Translations under genes and position numbers: made by a program
Source: Blasia pusilla
Lineage: Eukaryota; Marchantiophyta; Marchantiopsida; Blasiales
Assembly: GCA_050084515.1 (NCBI GenBank)
Contig: CM114273.1
Coordinates: forward strand, 23,064,001-23,128,000
Reading direction: 5' to 3'
DNA length: 64,000 nucleotides
Shown here: positions 35,601 through 46,046 of the stretch, one piece after another
How the letters are laid out: the number at the start of each line of letters is the position of its first letter
Position numbering within the stretch: position 1 is the stretch's first letter
Notes under the pieces: model-generated
Databases searched by the model: none
What the model saw: the letters and a program-made list of their open reading frames with translations, nothing else
What the model was told of the DNA's origin: nothing

Positions 35601-36419
35601 TTACGTCCGGACCGAGGGCCAAAGAGGGCACCAGATTGAGTAGCCAGTCCGGATGGGCTAGAGATCGTGCACCAAGTGGTCCCGTTGGGGGACAAGGAGC
35701 TAGAGTTTCCCGACAAGGTGGTGGAGCTGCCCGTTGAGGAGGTAGAGTCCCACCACCTAGACGCGTTGAGGGAGACGGCGGGCGTGAGGCTGGGATGGCT
35801 GCTCAAATACATCAGCTATAGGAGCAGATTGCCGCCATGACATTGAGGTTACCCGATGCCGGATCCGTGGCATCGACATCATATGGAGCAACCAGAGATA
35901 TGGAGGATCCTGGTTGGATGTGTGGGGGGGTGCCCAGATGGAGGCCGCTGCAGTTATGACGCGTGGAGCAGCCGCAAACTTGGATCCACAATGAGGGAAG
36001 CCTGGAAACACACTAGGCTTCCTCAATCTTTCACGTTGTCTGAGGCGATGAGGACCCCATTGATGAGTCTTGATCAGAGTCCATGGAGAGTTGGTGATGT
36101 TGTTGGTGTGCAGGCACGGAGGGCGATGGGAGAAGCAAGTGCGATGACTCCTATTGCTGATGCTTAGGAGGGGCATGTATTGAGCACGTTGTTGGGGGCA
36201 GCCACCGTTGTGTACTGCACTCCTTTATTTTTTGCTTCTGATGTTATGACATTGGGAGGTACGCCCGCCGAGGTTTTTCGGCTGGCCGCTACGCTATGTG
36301 AGCGTGGAGTTGGAGTTCTTGCATCACGTTCAGAGGTGATTGTAGAGGAGGTGATGGACCTGCACTTTGAGCGGATGCTCCGGCCGTCCATGTCAAATTT
36401 ATGGTAGGCTACGGCTGCT

Positions 36420-36690
36420 AGGATGGCGGAGATGCCCGCTAGACCCGCGATAGAGTGTGCCATGGCTTCTCTTGGTATTGTGTTGTTGGATAATCGGGGA
36501 GAGGTCTTCCAATTGGTGAGTCCCGGAGGTAGAGCTTTTAGTCCACAACGCGTCTTGTTGGATTCAGGAGCGCAACCCCTGATGTTGGGGAAAGCGTCAT
36601 TTAGAGGATTGGGCTTGACAAGAGCCGATATGGAGTGTTGTCCATTCCGGATACAGATATCCTTGGGTGGAGCAAATAACACATAGTATA
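36420..36690 (+). pseudogene. Retroviral-type aspartic protease domain
   Basis: The frame 36423-36686 contains RVLLDSGAQPLMLGKA, the D-S-G-A active-site turn of a retropepsin (Asp at 36561), followed by a hydrophobic strand. The family acts as a dimer and cuts the gag-pol polyprotein. Downstream, readable fragments such as SYDVLVGGVVLYPMGFSLDYW (about 36780-36845) match the post-protease connector of gypsy elements. 35640-36420 before it is a poorly conserved linker with stops. Confidence 0.7.
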
Positions 36691-37229
36691 TCACCCGACA
36701 AGAGATTGTAGTGATGATTCGCCCAAGACATCTTACAGATGAGTCCGTGGTGTGAGCCAAGGCGATAGTGACTGATGCAGAGTCCTACGACGTCTTGGTT
36801 GGTGGAGTAGTGTTATACCCGATGGGGTTTTCCTTGGATTATTGGGAGGATTCAACATCCTACAGACCAGGATGGCAGTCAAGTGATGGGCGCCTTAACT
36901 CATTATCCATTTGATTCATAGGTGCAATGATTGAGCGACGGTCAGGAGAGATGGCGACCTTAGCAGCATTTAGCAATGCCATCACTTGGCCTAGTGATTT
37001 GATTGAGGGACATGTCCATGCAAAGGATACTCTTATTCTTGAAATTTCTATGGAGAGGAGTCTCATGGTAGCCGGATCAATCCATGGAGGAAAGGTGTTT
37101 CTTTGGGGCTCGACTGAGGAGCTTCGACGCTTAGCCACTGAGCATGTGCAGACCGCGTGGAGCGAGATGTTTGCACCAGAGTCTGACGGGTCAAAGGAAC
37201 CCCAAGTAGGCAGGAATGTTGCTATGACC

Positions 37230-38470
37230 CCTTTGGACACCACCCCGATTGTGTGGTGCATCCCAAAGAAGGGTATTTGGGTGTTGGATCTCCTTGGAAG
37301 GATGAGCACTAGGTTAGCTTTTGTTTTGCAGGCAGGAGTACGCGTGCAACGGTATCTATATGTAGAGATGTGGAAAAACTGCTAAACAAGCATAATTGGT
37401 GGAAAACGGCTCTCACACATACACACACCACCATGGAGAACAAAATTTGCAATGAGAGGATGAGTGGAGGCTGGTTCCCTTCTCAATTATATAGGGTATG
37501 TAAAAGCAACCCTAACCCTAACCTTAGTCTCGAGTTAGACTAACTGTGATTAACTAACCCTAGTTAAGATAATCGCGCTTAATTGACTAACCAAGATTAA
37601 GCTTCCCTACTTCATGTGAGTACCAAATATAGCAATTTAGGTGTCTCATGAGCTTGACTGTGACTCAATCCTCAATAAGAGATTGATGTTGTTTCGAGGC
37701 ACGCTTCACTTCACCATGTGGCGCAATTACGCCTCCCTTTTCCCGACTTGTTGTTTGCGTCGACTATCCAGGGATACCAAAGTTCCCTACCAAGGGATGG
37801 GCCAATCAAGTGGTTGATGAGGTAGCGCGTTAGGTGACACTTGGTCCACGTTATTTTGGGATATGTGGATTTTGCGACACTTACAGGAGCATCTGTCTCG
37901 TTCTCCAGCATACATTTTGGAGAATGTGCCAATTTTGGGCGATTCGAGATCCCGCGTGGTGATGAATGCACATCATGCGCGTGCATGGATTGGCCCGGCA
38001 GTGTTTTTGGATACAGTGAGTGTAGGTTCACGAGCACATTGCCCGCATCTTTGGTGGACCAACTTGGTACCACACGAGGTGTTACAGAGGGCATATGCAA
38101 GAGTGGAACACCCCTCCGATTTGTTGGTGGATTCTATATTGGATCTGGGCGGTCGATCACCGGCAGTGAGGCTAGATGATTGACCGCCGTTGATTATGGT
38201 CAACACGATTGGCAGGCCACGGGAAGACTTTCCCACATTGGTGAGTTTTCCCTCTTCCTATGCATTCAAGGAGACCCGAACTGGCTTGGTTTGGGATGAC
38301 CAAGTACAGAGGTTGGTGGAACGCAACGCTTATGAGCGAGAGCAAGCGATGGGATTCCCCATAGGAGTGACGGAAATACCATCACTATCAAACGCATCAC
38401 AACTTCATGTCTTGGGTCAGGCGATGGACATGAACTACTTGACATGGATTTTCAGCTTAGGAGTAGTTGA
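37230..38470 (+). pseudogene. DNMT3-like C5-cytosine methyltransferase domain, interrupted
   Basis: Motif I is at about 37269-37346 (GIWVLDLLGRMSTRLAFVLQ, then VQRYLYVE), corresponding to the AdoMet-binding VL(S/D)LFDGIATGL of DNMT3. After the 309-bp insertion, a segment reads SRHASLHHVAQLRLPFPDLL and QGYQSSLPRDG. Motif VI is at 37920-37928 (ENV, in AYILENVPILGDSRS). Motif VIII-like GSRAH...WWTNL is near 38028-38065, motif IX-like EREQAMGFPIGVT near 38337-38375 and motif X-like VLGQAMDMN near 38409-38435. The motif order is canonical I to X, so it is DNMT3-like and not the rearranged DRM type. Sequence that should hold motif IV (Pro-Cys nucleophile) appears deleted near 37800-37845, and frames shift. 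The domain would methylate cytosine at C5 if intact. Confidence 0.8.
37369..37677 (-). mobile_element. 309-bp LTR-like insertion in the methyltransferase, with perfect 5-bp target duplication
   Basis: Plus-strand boundaries are TGTGGAAAAACTGC at the left and CCTCAATA at the right. It is flanked by AGAGA at 37364-37368 and again at 37678-37682. Removing it rejoins the methyltransferase frame (VQRYLYVE to SRHASLHH region). It is the inverse copy of 51470-51781, including a TATA motif (AATTATATAGG on the plus strand near 37488), a telomere-like CCCTAACCCTAACC, and CTCGAG. With no terminal inverted repeat, a TATA box and a 5-bp duplication, a solo LTR or TRIM-type remnant fits best. Confidence 0.75.
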
Positions 38471-38859
38471 GCAGCGTCGTTTGAGGATGCGACAGATCAC
38501 AACAATTGTGTTGGTGAGCCCCATGCCTACCAAGACGGTTGAGGCACTGGCTGGGGACGAGACCCGAGGAGATCGATACACCAGGGGTGATCGGGAGAGA
38601 CACCCTTGGACTTCTTGGGATATTTTGCAAGTATGCCAAGAGATGAAAGCCACAACATCAAGCGTGGTTCCGGGAACTATACATGGAGATGAGAGTTCTA
38701 TTGTCCGAGACAGGGTTGCACCATAGCAACCACCCACATCAGCGCCGGAGAGTTCTACCGTAGTCACGATGGAGATTTGGGAGCCAGATATGGGCCCTAA
38801 GTTGACATGAGGAAAGCGGCGTCAGATACACTAGTTCCTCCGGAGTTATAGGAGCTTTT

Positions 38860-39082
38860 TTTCATTTAGTATGCATGATTTGAGTACGCTTAAGGGTCCA
38901 AGGATCCGCATTGAGTTGTCAAGTGAGGTGTAGGATCCGACGATCCTACAAGTACAGTGACATGGAGAGGGCTGTGATTTAGAGTAGGAGCGAGGACTTG
39001 GTTGGAGCAGGACTAGTGGAAATGTCGCATGGAGAGTATGCATTTGCCACTATCATGCCCCCCAAGAAAGATGTGCATGGTG
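38860..39082 (+). pseudogene. N-terminal segment of reverse transcriptase, truncated
   Basis: Two in-frame blocks are readable: FSFSMHDLSTLKGPRIRIEL (about 38858-38920), and from 38953 YSDMERAVI, a stop, SRSEDLVGAGLVEMSHGEYA, then FATIMPPKKDVHG. The second block matches the E-x-L-L-x-A-G-L-I-E ... YASATVMPKKKD entry into Ty3/gypsy RT. The domain breaks off at 39082, exactly where the 39083 terminal repeat starts. It directly links the methyltransferase to pol in one element. Confidence 0.75.
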
Positions 39083-39217
39083 TCGTGCGCATACATATCG
39101 CTACATAACATACATTGCTGGTCACATCCACACCATACAACACCGATCTTCCCCACATACGGGTCGATCTACATATGTACAAAAAATCAACTCATACATA
39201 CACATGGAGATCACACA
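39083..39217 (-). repeat. Short terminal repeat (LTR-like) 3' of the integrase-PHD frame
   Basis: TCGTGCGCATACATATCGCTAC...CATACATTGC belongs to a family of about 126-bp repeats found also at 40615-40740, 53879-54003 and 54516-54641. At this site and at 54516 it lies just beyond a PHD-coding end, separated by CTAGCTGG, whose minus-strand form has a purine-rich AGCTAGGGGGGCGG or AGCTAGAGGGGCG tract. That is the expected order pol - polypurine tract - 3' LTR. Only about 126 bp is shared, short for a gypsy LTR. Confidence 0.5.
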
Positions 39218-39295
39218 ACCGCCCCCCTAGCTGGCACTTGGATCCCCCCAACTCCAGATAGAAAATATCACATCTCTCTGACATGACCTACTACC

Positions 39296-40197
39296 CTATA
39301 CACATCTCGGACAAATCCATCGTCCCATGGGAACTACATCAAGAGGGGGGTTCAGACATGACATATGCCACCCTCGAGAACAACCATCACATACCAACAT
39401 GGTGGCTGCACCCCTCGCAGATCCGCACAACATACATCTCAAGCCTGCTGGTACCACTGCCAAGCTTGGATCCAGTGTCCCGTCTACGTTCGGAAGATGA
39501 CATGGCGCACAATTACGCACATGATCCTTCCAAACCATACCATCCCGTCCCTCCAACATGAGGACTCCGGTCGGTAATACCTCGCGCACACGTAGGATCG
39601 TGCGCCCTACAGTGACATCTAGCGTCGTGGGTGCCACCTGCTGTAAACACACCTTATCTCCAGGATGGAACCTCCTAATCCCTGGACGATAACCTCCTCC
39701 ACGAATGGTCGCGTACCTCAATGTATCTCTATGCTGAGCCATAGGCATAACTCTACGAAAAATCTCCGCCCTCTGAGAACATGGTTGTATCCACACATCT
39801 AGATCATCAAGATCTAACACCTCCGCCATTTCACGTCGAATGGCTGCATGTAAAGTTGGCTCTCTCCCAAAGAGCAAAAAGTATGGTGAAAATGACGCCA
39901 AGGATGCCTGCCGACTAAAATGATAATCCATAGCCAACCATGGCAATTGAAGGTCCCACTCCCTCAACTGTCCCCGCTGCAAGCCATACTTGCGCAATCC
40001 TCTCTTCACCGTCTATACCACTCTCTCCGCCAACCCATCCGCCTCAGGATGATCTCTGGACGTGGTGCCGTGATCTATCAGCGCCTGATCACACAAGGCC
40101 TGAAACTCTCCTCTGAACTCGGTACCCTGGTCAGTCAACACCTCCGCCGGTGCACCAAAGTGACTAAGCACACGATCTATGAAGAAAAAGTTCACAA
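39296..40197 (-). pseudogene. Ty3/gypsy integrase with C-terminal PHD finger
   Basis: On the minus strand, 40197-40013 gives the integrase core (FIDRVLSHFGAPAEVLTDQG, TEFRGEFQ, HPEADGLAERVV), with the second catalytic Asp and the Glu of DDE present. A single stop separates it from the frame 40009-39296, which continues KRGLRKYG, FSPYFLLFGREP, RYATIRGGGYRPG and the integrase C-terminal barrel (FHPGDKVCLQQ, VLMLEGRDG). At the end (residues about 192-236) is a complete C4HC3 PHD finger: CMLC, 11 residues, CDGC, 4, H, 2, C, 14, CPRC. PHD fingers bind histone H3 tails, so this plausibly targeted integration, as chromodomains do in chromoviruses. The first catalytic Asp, zinc finger and RT are missing upstream. 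Confidence 0.85.
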
Positions 40198-40614
40198 ATG
40201 CACATCAACTTGATGAATAATAACGTGCGTGAATGGAGTAACATTACAAGATAGAAATTACCTAGATGGCTTGAGTGGAAAACACAACTTCACATAGATT
40301 TACCCACGAGTACGTTCTACACGTTTACAATAGCCTCAATGTCTTTACAACAACCTCAACTTCACGTCTCCAACTCCTCCGATCAATTTGTAGCAACCTC
40401 AACTTCACTCCTCTAATCAAATTGTCAATTCACTTCGAGACCTCGAAAAAGTGTAATTCCTCATACTGCCACTTGTGTATTTACTTGCCAAAATGCTTAC
40501 TACATGCCAAAGCATGAGTATGCCTTATTTTGATAGCATTCAATTTTTTTGGATGTGAGTAAAAAACCAAGGTTAGAGGAGAAATTTTTGTGTAAGGTGG
40601 ACTCGTGGAGAGTG
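40198..40614. other. Flanking DNA beyond the truncated integrase, nothing recognised
   Basis: The integrase frame stops being recognisable at about 40197. The following 400 bp is AT-rich, contains repeated ACAACCTCAACTTCAC phrases, and shows no missing part of the integrase or RT. The minus-strand element is therefore 5'-truncated. Confidence 0.4.
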
Positions 40615-40740
40615 TCGTGCTCATATTCATCGCTACACAACATACATTGCTTTCATCGAATATACACACAAACACCCACGATCGCATGCTAACTCATGGT
40701 ATCCAAACATCGAGACGAGAAGTACCAAAGTATCTCCAAT
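40615..40740 (-). repeat. Copy of the 126-bp terminal repeat
   Basis: Same family and orientation as 39083-39217 and 53879-54003 (CATCGCTACACAACATACAT ... GAGACGAGAAGTACC ... TATCTCCAAT). Sequence following it on the plus strand (to about 40860, including CAAACCAAACCCACTCTCCT) also matches the sequence following 54003, so the shared element is longer than the terminal repeat alone and is probably a non-autonomous relative. Confidence 0.5.
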
Positions 40741-43700
40741 AAATCAAGTAGATCTCACACAATCTGTCCATCAACAAGATCTCATCAATGTGCACAACTC
40801 TCTCTCTCTCTCAAACCAAACCCACTCTCCTAATGAGAGGCTTCTATGAGTGTAAAACTTTGTTTCTTATAGAATTTTTTTTCATCTTCCCTCCTTTAAG
40901 TAGCCCCCCTGTTTAAGATAGTATAGATTAAAAACCCTGCTCTTTTCCATATGGAATACTCCTTCCCCTCCACCTCATTGAAATCCTCCTTCCTCAACCA
41001 CGCCCCTTTGCACTTATTTTTTCCCATCTTCATTTCATCCACGCTTTCGTGGGTCTATCGTCCTCATTGGGAATTCTTAAGGATAGTAGGCCGTGTGACT
41101 TGGGTTCGGGAGTTGGCATTGGCTAGGCTACTTGTAACTTTTTTTCGCCATACTAGGGTGTCTCACTTGGAGAACGTAAATTTTTTTGGCGTCCTTCAAA
41201 CCTTTGACCATAAAATACAAATGACCTCCATTTATATCCGAGGAAGTTCAATATTCTTAGGTTTTGTGATTTCTAGGGCGTGTGAGTTAAATACACAGAA
41301 AATAATATTGGACGTCCGACCGTAAGAGACAAGCATCTTCGTTCGACGGCGGACGATATTTGACCATATACCAAATTACGGATGAAGACTTCTAACCTTT
41401 AGTGCGTTATGAGACGTCCTACTATCACATAAAGGGACGACGAAGTTTGGTTTTTACAGTGGCAAAGTGGAGACGATATGTGCCTGTGATCAGGGAAATC
41501 TAGAGTAAAGCCAACTTAAAATTGAGAATTTCTGATTCATTTAAATTAGAATTACCTACATAAAATGACTAGATTTGTATAACTTTTTTGTATTTCTTAC
41601 GTGTAAATGGTTTAAGAAATCGGAATCACTAGGGGTGTCATTTTACTAGTTATCCGCAATCGTCCGAGTTCGGGGGACCTGCCCGGAAAGCCATCGGAGC
41701 TACTCCCCATAGAGGAGGGGGTGAGAGTTTTGCGTTGAAAAATGTCATTTGTCGGCCATGGGAAAGCGGGAAGAAATGAATACGGGCAAGAAAAGTTCTT
41801 CCCGAGAACGTCAAAACAAATAACTCATGAGTTTCCCGTTTGGGATCGCCCGGTCCCCATATGGAGAGATCAGGATAGAGAGATTAGGGTAAACCCTTAA
41901 GACCCCGGATAGGGGATATTATGACACCCTCCCTACTGTTCCCGTTGGAAACCCCGGGCATGTACGGGTCCCACGGGAAAACTCCCCGAAAGCTGTTATG
42001 TGTACGTCCCGTCTGATACTTCGGTGGGTACCCTATCCGAAATGACATCGGCATTTTCCATATCACGGATTCACGTCCAAGTAAATGGGACCAGCGACAC
42101 TAGAGGCACCCAGTGAGTCAGTGATCCTATTTTTTCGTGACACGCCCTAATATCATCCATGATGCTTATCCGTCCACATGTCCGGATATTTAAGCGAAAC
42201 CCGGTGTCGATGCCGAGCATAATCAGGAAGTTTCCCTGCATTTGTTCCCGTGATTAATACTTACGCCGGCGGCTGGAAGAAGCCGGTGCCGACTGCCGAG
42301 TCTGCCGACCTGCACCGGTGGGAAACGCGGTGGTAGAGGAGGGCGGGCAGCTTTCCCCCGAAAACACTTTTAAGGTACAGCACTAAAAGTCCCACATGTC
42401 CAGCGTCCACATCCAATTATCGCGTAAGCGGAGCTTTTAGTGGATCGTCTCCGCTAACAAGGTGCCAAGAAAAGGAGAATCCGTTCCTCCGAAACGACAA
42501 GAAGAGGGAGCTGAAAATCCGAGTACAGGCAGCATCAAAACAGCGACGTCACATTCCGCAGATGATTTCCTTTGTCACTGCACTAAATGCCGGTGGCTCT
42601 CCTCATGAATGAACCAATAAAGGCCTCTCCACGATATGACATCACTGGTGATCACATGGTGCGCAGATTGCTGCCCAGTCCTGATTTCACGGTTCTTATC
42701 TCGATTCTCCGAATCTTACGAGAAGGAACACTTTTCAACCACTTCCGTACGACTGGACAAGTAGTTTGAATCACGTATTCTTCTTACTTCACGACAAGGC
42801 TTTTGACCATTGACGCAGTCAACGACGGATGAGTTGAGTTGAGTGAAGTGAAGGGAACACAAACCGATCCAGTCGATGATTTCTTTTCTTCATACGATTC
42901 TACACTTGAAAACTTTCAGTCCGGAAATGCATACTATTACTTGTCGGGAGCGCTGGCGATTGGTCCATCTTCTAACACGCTGGTTAAAATCATGTCTAAG
43001 TTTGCTAAATTTTCAATTCTAGATGCTCGTCATCCACCCCACGGAATCAATTTGATTACGGCTCTTATTAAGATCCCGAATGGATTCGGTGTTCTTGACT
43101 TGTGGTGTAAAATAAAATGTGGATTTTGTTAAATTTTGGTCCTGAAATATTTTCTTTCCTCATTAGGAGCCCATGTCATGGAGTGAAGGGAAATCGTTTT
43201 TTTTCTGCCCGTAGAGGGGGAAATGTTTTCTTGCTGTCCGGTTGCCCCGCGTCGACAAAAAAGAGTGTGCAAATCAACAAGACATTCTCCAATAATAATG
43301 TGGATATTTTTTTATTTATATTTCCACTATTTAACTCTCTTTCCATAGTAATTTGGATTATGAGCCACATTGGCCAAATTGGATGGGTGAAGAAAACTCA
43401 TGTTAAATTCCTCCTAATGTAGTATGTTCCAAGCTTCATAAAAATTTGATAACATCATATTTAATTTTGATAAATTATGTAGAGAGAGTAAGGGAGAAGA
43501 ATGATCGAATTAGGAGAAGAGGAAAAGGAATAAAGTTTTCAAAAATCAATCACATCAATTTTAAAGAATCTTATTTTCCATGAGGAGGGGAATAATATCG
43601 GATTTTCAATAGCGGACAGAAAAACAGATTAAATTTTGAAAGAGAGAGCAAGAGATAGACGAATTTTAATCAAGGGATAGTTTTTTTGAATTTTGCAATT

Positions 43701-45828
43701 TTCCAAAAGAGAATGGATGAGAGACATAAATTTTTCTTAGAAAGGGGAGGATCGAGAAGGAAGTTATAAGTGGCCCAATGCATAAAACTTAAAATCTAGA
43801 AAGGTACTAGTTTGAAATGTTTCCATTGGAAAGTTTTTATGTGAAGTCTTTCAACTAGTCTCAATTATGGAGTTGAAGATTCAAAAAATGAAGCTAAAGA
43901 AAATCTTTAATGTAGATAGACTTTTGGTTGAAGTTTTACTTAATGAAGAAAATATTGCTTGGAACCCCTCACTTGAAAATGGAAAATTTTCTTTTTCTCT
44001 GCTTTGATAAAAAAATATTATGAATGTTCCATCTTGAATGGGGGAAAAGGAAATCTACCATCCCTCTCCTTACCCCTCCCCACTCTCATTATTGAAAAAA
44101 AAAAATCTTATCTCACAATTCTCCTACATTCCCTCTCTTCATGTTTGCTCTAAAAGTTTGGAGTTTGTTCCAAAATAGAAGTAAATTTTCCCCTCCCACC
44201 AAACTAAAAAATTCAAAAGAATTGCCCCTATTTTCCAAAATATTAGAAAAAAAATATTTCTAAAATTAGAAAAAGCATTCAATAGGAGGGAGGCCTTAGA
44301 AAACTGAAAAAACTCGGAAAATATTTTAAAGTTTCAAAAAGAAAAAGAAAAAGAAAAGGTAATATAGCTATGTCTTTTCTTTCCTTGATATAAGGAAACA
44401 TTTAACAAGAAAAACATTTACCCACGGCTTGCGAGGAAAGCGTAATATTATTACTGGCGGATGATATCCAGTCAATCCATCTTTCCGTTTAGCAGGCCGT
44501 AAGTCCCGTAACAATTCCCTTCGTAGCAAAAGGTTTCGCCGTCATTACTTCGAGCAGTTGGTTCCTCTCCTTTTCGCCTTCCGGATATCCTGGAACGAGC
44601 GGACCAACTCTCTACCGAAATCTATGGAACCAAATCTTTTCTCACATAATTCTGAACTTTAGGCTCCAAATCAGTCACCTGCGCGGGTTGAGGTTTTAGT
44701 CCAACTTTACTCGGAGTTTCCGAGAGTGCGATAACATACGAGGATCCTCCTCCCGCGTGATTAACACAAGCTTCCAGAAATAAAGACAAAGGACTTGTTA
44801 TATCGGGGGGAAAAGTGCGGACAGAAGTATTTCATCCACAAGCTACGGCCGAGAAGAACCGAGTGAAATCTGGGATTTCCCGAAAGTGAATTTTCTTCGT
44901 TAATCTGTTCAAGGAAATCACCGGGAAAGTGAGTCCCAAAATCGGATGTTATTGCCAGTCGTTGCTAAACTGAGTGTCCATCAAATCTTCCTGAGCTCTC
45001 CCCTGTCCACAAGCGAGGTGAGTGAACAACTCTGGGGGGTCGGTAGGAATTTGGATATCGATTACGGGACTTCTGAGTTATGGAACACGGCCAGAGTGAT
45101 GACAGGGCAGGGAGCAGATCGTCCTCGGGGAGCGGGCCAGAGTTCTTCTTCCGCGTCCTTGGTCATATTAACTTATGTAGAGCTTCGCTCGTTCAATTGT
45201 TCGGACTCTTGGGGGAACTGCTCATGTGCCCATTGTTGCGATGAGAAAATTCTCCGAACCTGTCCTCCTGACTGGGAGTGTGGTTGTCGGGGACCCGCGT
45301 GTATGTCTGTCTGTATGTCTGCCCGGCGTCCGGACCCCTGAACGCAACTGGCTCTGGAATCCTGTCAATCAAATAGTTTGAGTCGCTGACTACGTTCACC
45401 TGGACTCCTGGGACTCCTGGAGTGGCGCTCTTGGGCGGGTGCTTGGGTCGATGGCAGTCCCTGCCGGGGACGCGTTCGGTCACTTAGGTCGGCCTACAAA
45501 CTTACAAAGCGAGTTTTTCCCGGAACCAGTACAGCCGGCGATAGATGTACAGGTTTGCAGATATTATCACAAAGAAATATTCAGTTTCTGGGCAGTTTTT
45601 CCAGACGGTTTATTCGTAAGCTCGTAACTCGCGTAGTTACTTAACACATACCGGCGAATTCCCGACTGGCAGTCATTTCGGTCCAGAAAGTCGCGAGTCC
45701 CAGTCGGTGATTTTTTCCAAAGAAATCCCTGTTTACGTGTCGGGAAGTTGCCTCAACTTTCAGATTCCTATCAGAAATTTGTGAATTTTCCCGGCTGGCT
45801 TTACGAAGAATGCCGGCACTAGCCGAGC
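40741..45828. other. Intergenic DNA without a supported gene
   Basis: Starts with a CT microsatellite (about 40800-40812). 41.6-42.8 kb and 44.4-47.7 kb are GC-balanced, 43.1-44.4 kb is AT-rich. Open frames such as 44946-45341 (ATG at 44946, 131 codons) and 42839-43132 have no recognisable domain. A plus/minus reading of the GC-balanced blocks gives no conserved motif; an intron-rich or non-coding gene cannot be excluded. Confidence 0.35.
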
Positions 45829-46046
45829 ATTACTCGTGACCTCTCCGGGGTCACGAGTAATAACCTATCCCAATCCCATCGGGATCTGGGATGCGAGTAG
45901 AAGTGTAAGTGTGCGGGCTTACTAGTAATAACCTATCCCAATCCCATCGGGATCTGGAGAGGGAGCAGAAGTCTCTGGAGTTACGAGTCTCCGAGGGTAC
46001 GATACTAGGACGAGTAATAACCTATCCCAATCTCATCGGGATCCGG
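45829..46046 (+). repeat. Hairpin followed by three direct repeats of about 36 bp
   Basis: 45829-45841 and 45849-45861 form a 13-bp perfect stem (ATTACTCGTGACC / GGTCACGAGTAAT, 7-nt loop). The right arm runs straight into the first of three copies of AGTAATAACCTATCCCAATC followed by CCATCGGGATCTGG, at about 45856, 45923 and 46013. The third has two substitutions. Each repeat contains an internal ATCCC-ATC-GGGAT mini-hairpin. Spacing is 67 and 90 bp. No coding role is evident. Confidence 0.75.

Larger units (their letters stand above)
34335..39082 (+). mobile_element. Ty3/gypsy retrotransposon relic carrying a DNMT3-like cytosine methyltransferase
   Basis: Read on the plus strand in order: gag from an ATG at 34335; two CCHC zinc knuckles near 35431-35600; aspartic protease with DSGA at 36561; DNMT3-like C5-methyltransferase at about 37230-38470; and the N-terminal part of reverse transcriptase at 38860-39080. 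It ends at 39082, where a minus-strand element's terminal repeat begins. The methyltransferase therefore sits between protease and RT, inside what would be one polyprotein. Frames are broken by stops and indels throughout and a 309-bp element is inserted at 37369-37677, so the copy is inactive. RT core, RNase H and integrase of this copy are missing from the window. Confidence 0.85.

Noticed and set aside
37505-37525. Interstitial telomere from the CCCTAACCCTAACC run (also 51630-51645)
   Set aside because: Only about 2-3 repeats and present in both copies of the 310-bp element, so it is part of that element.
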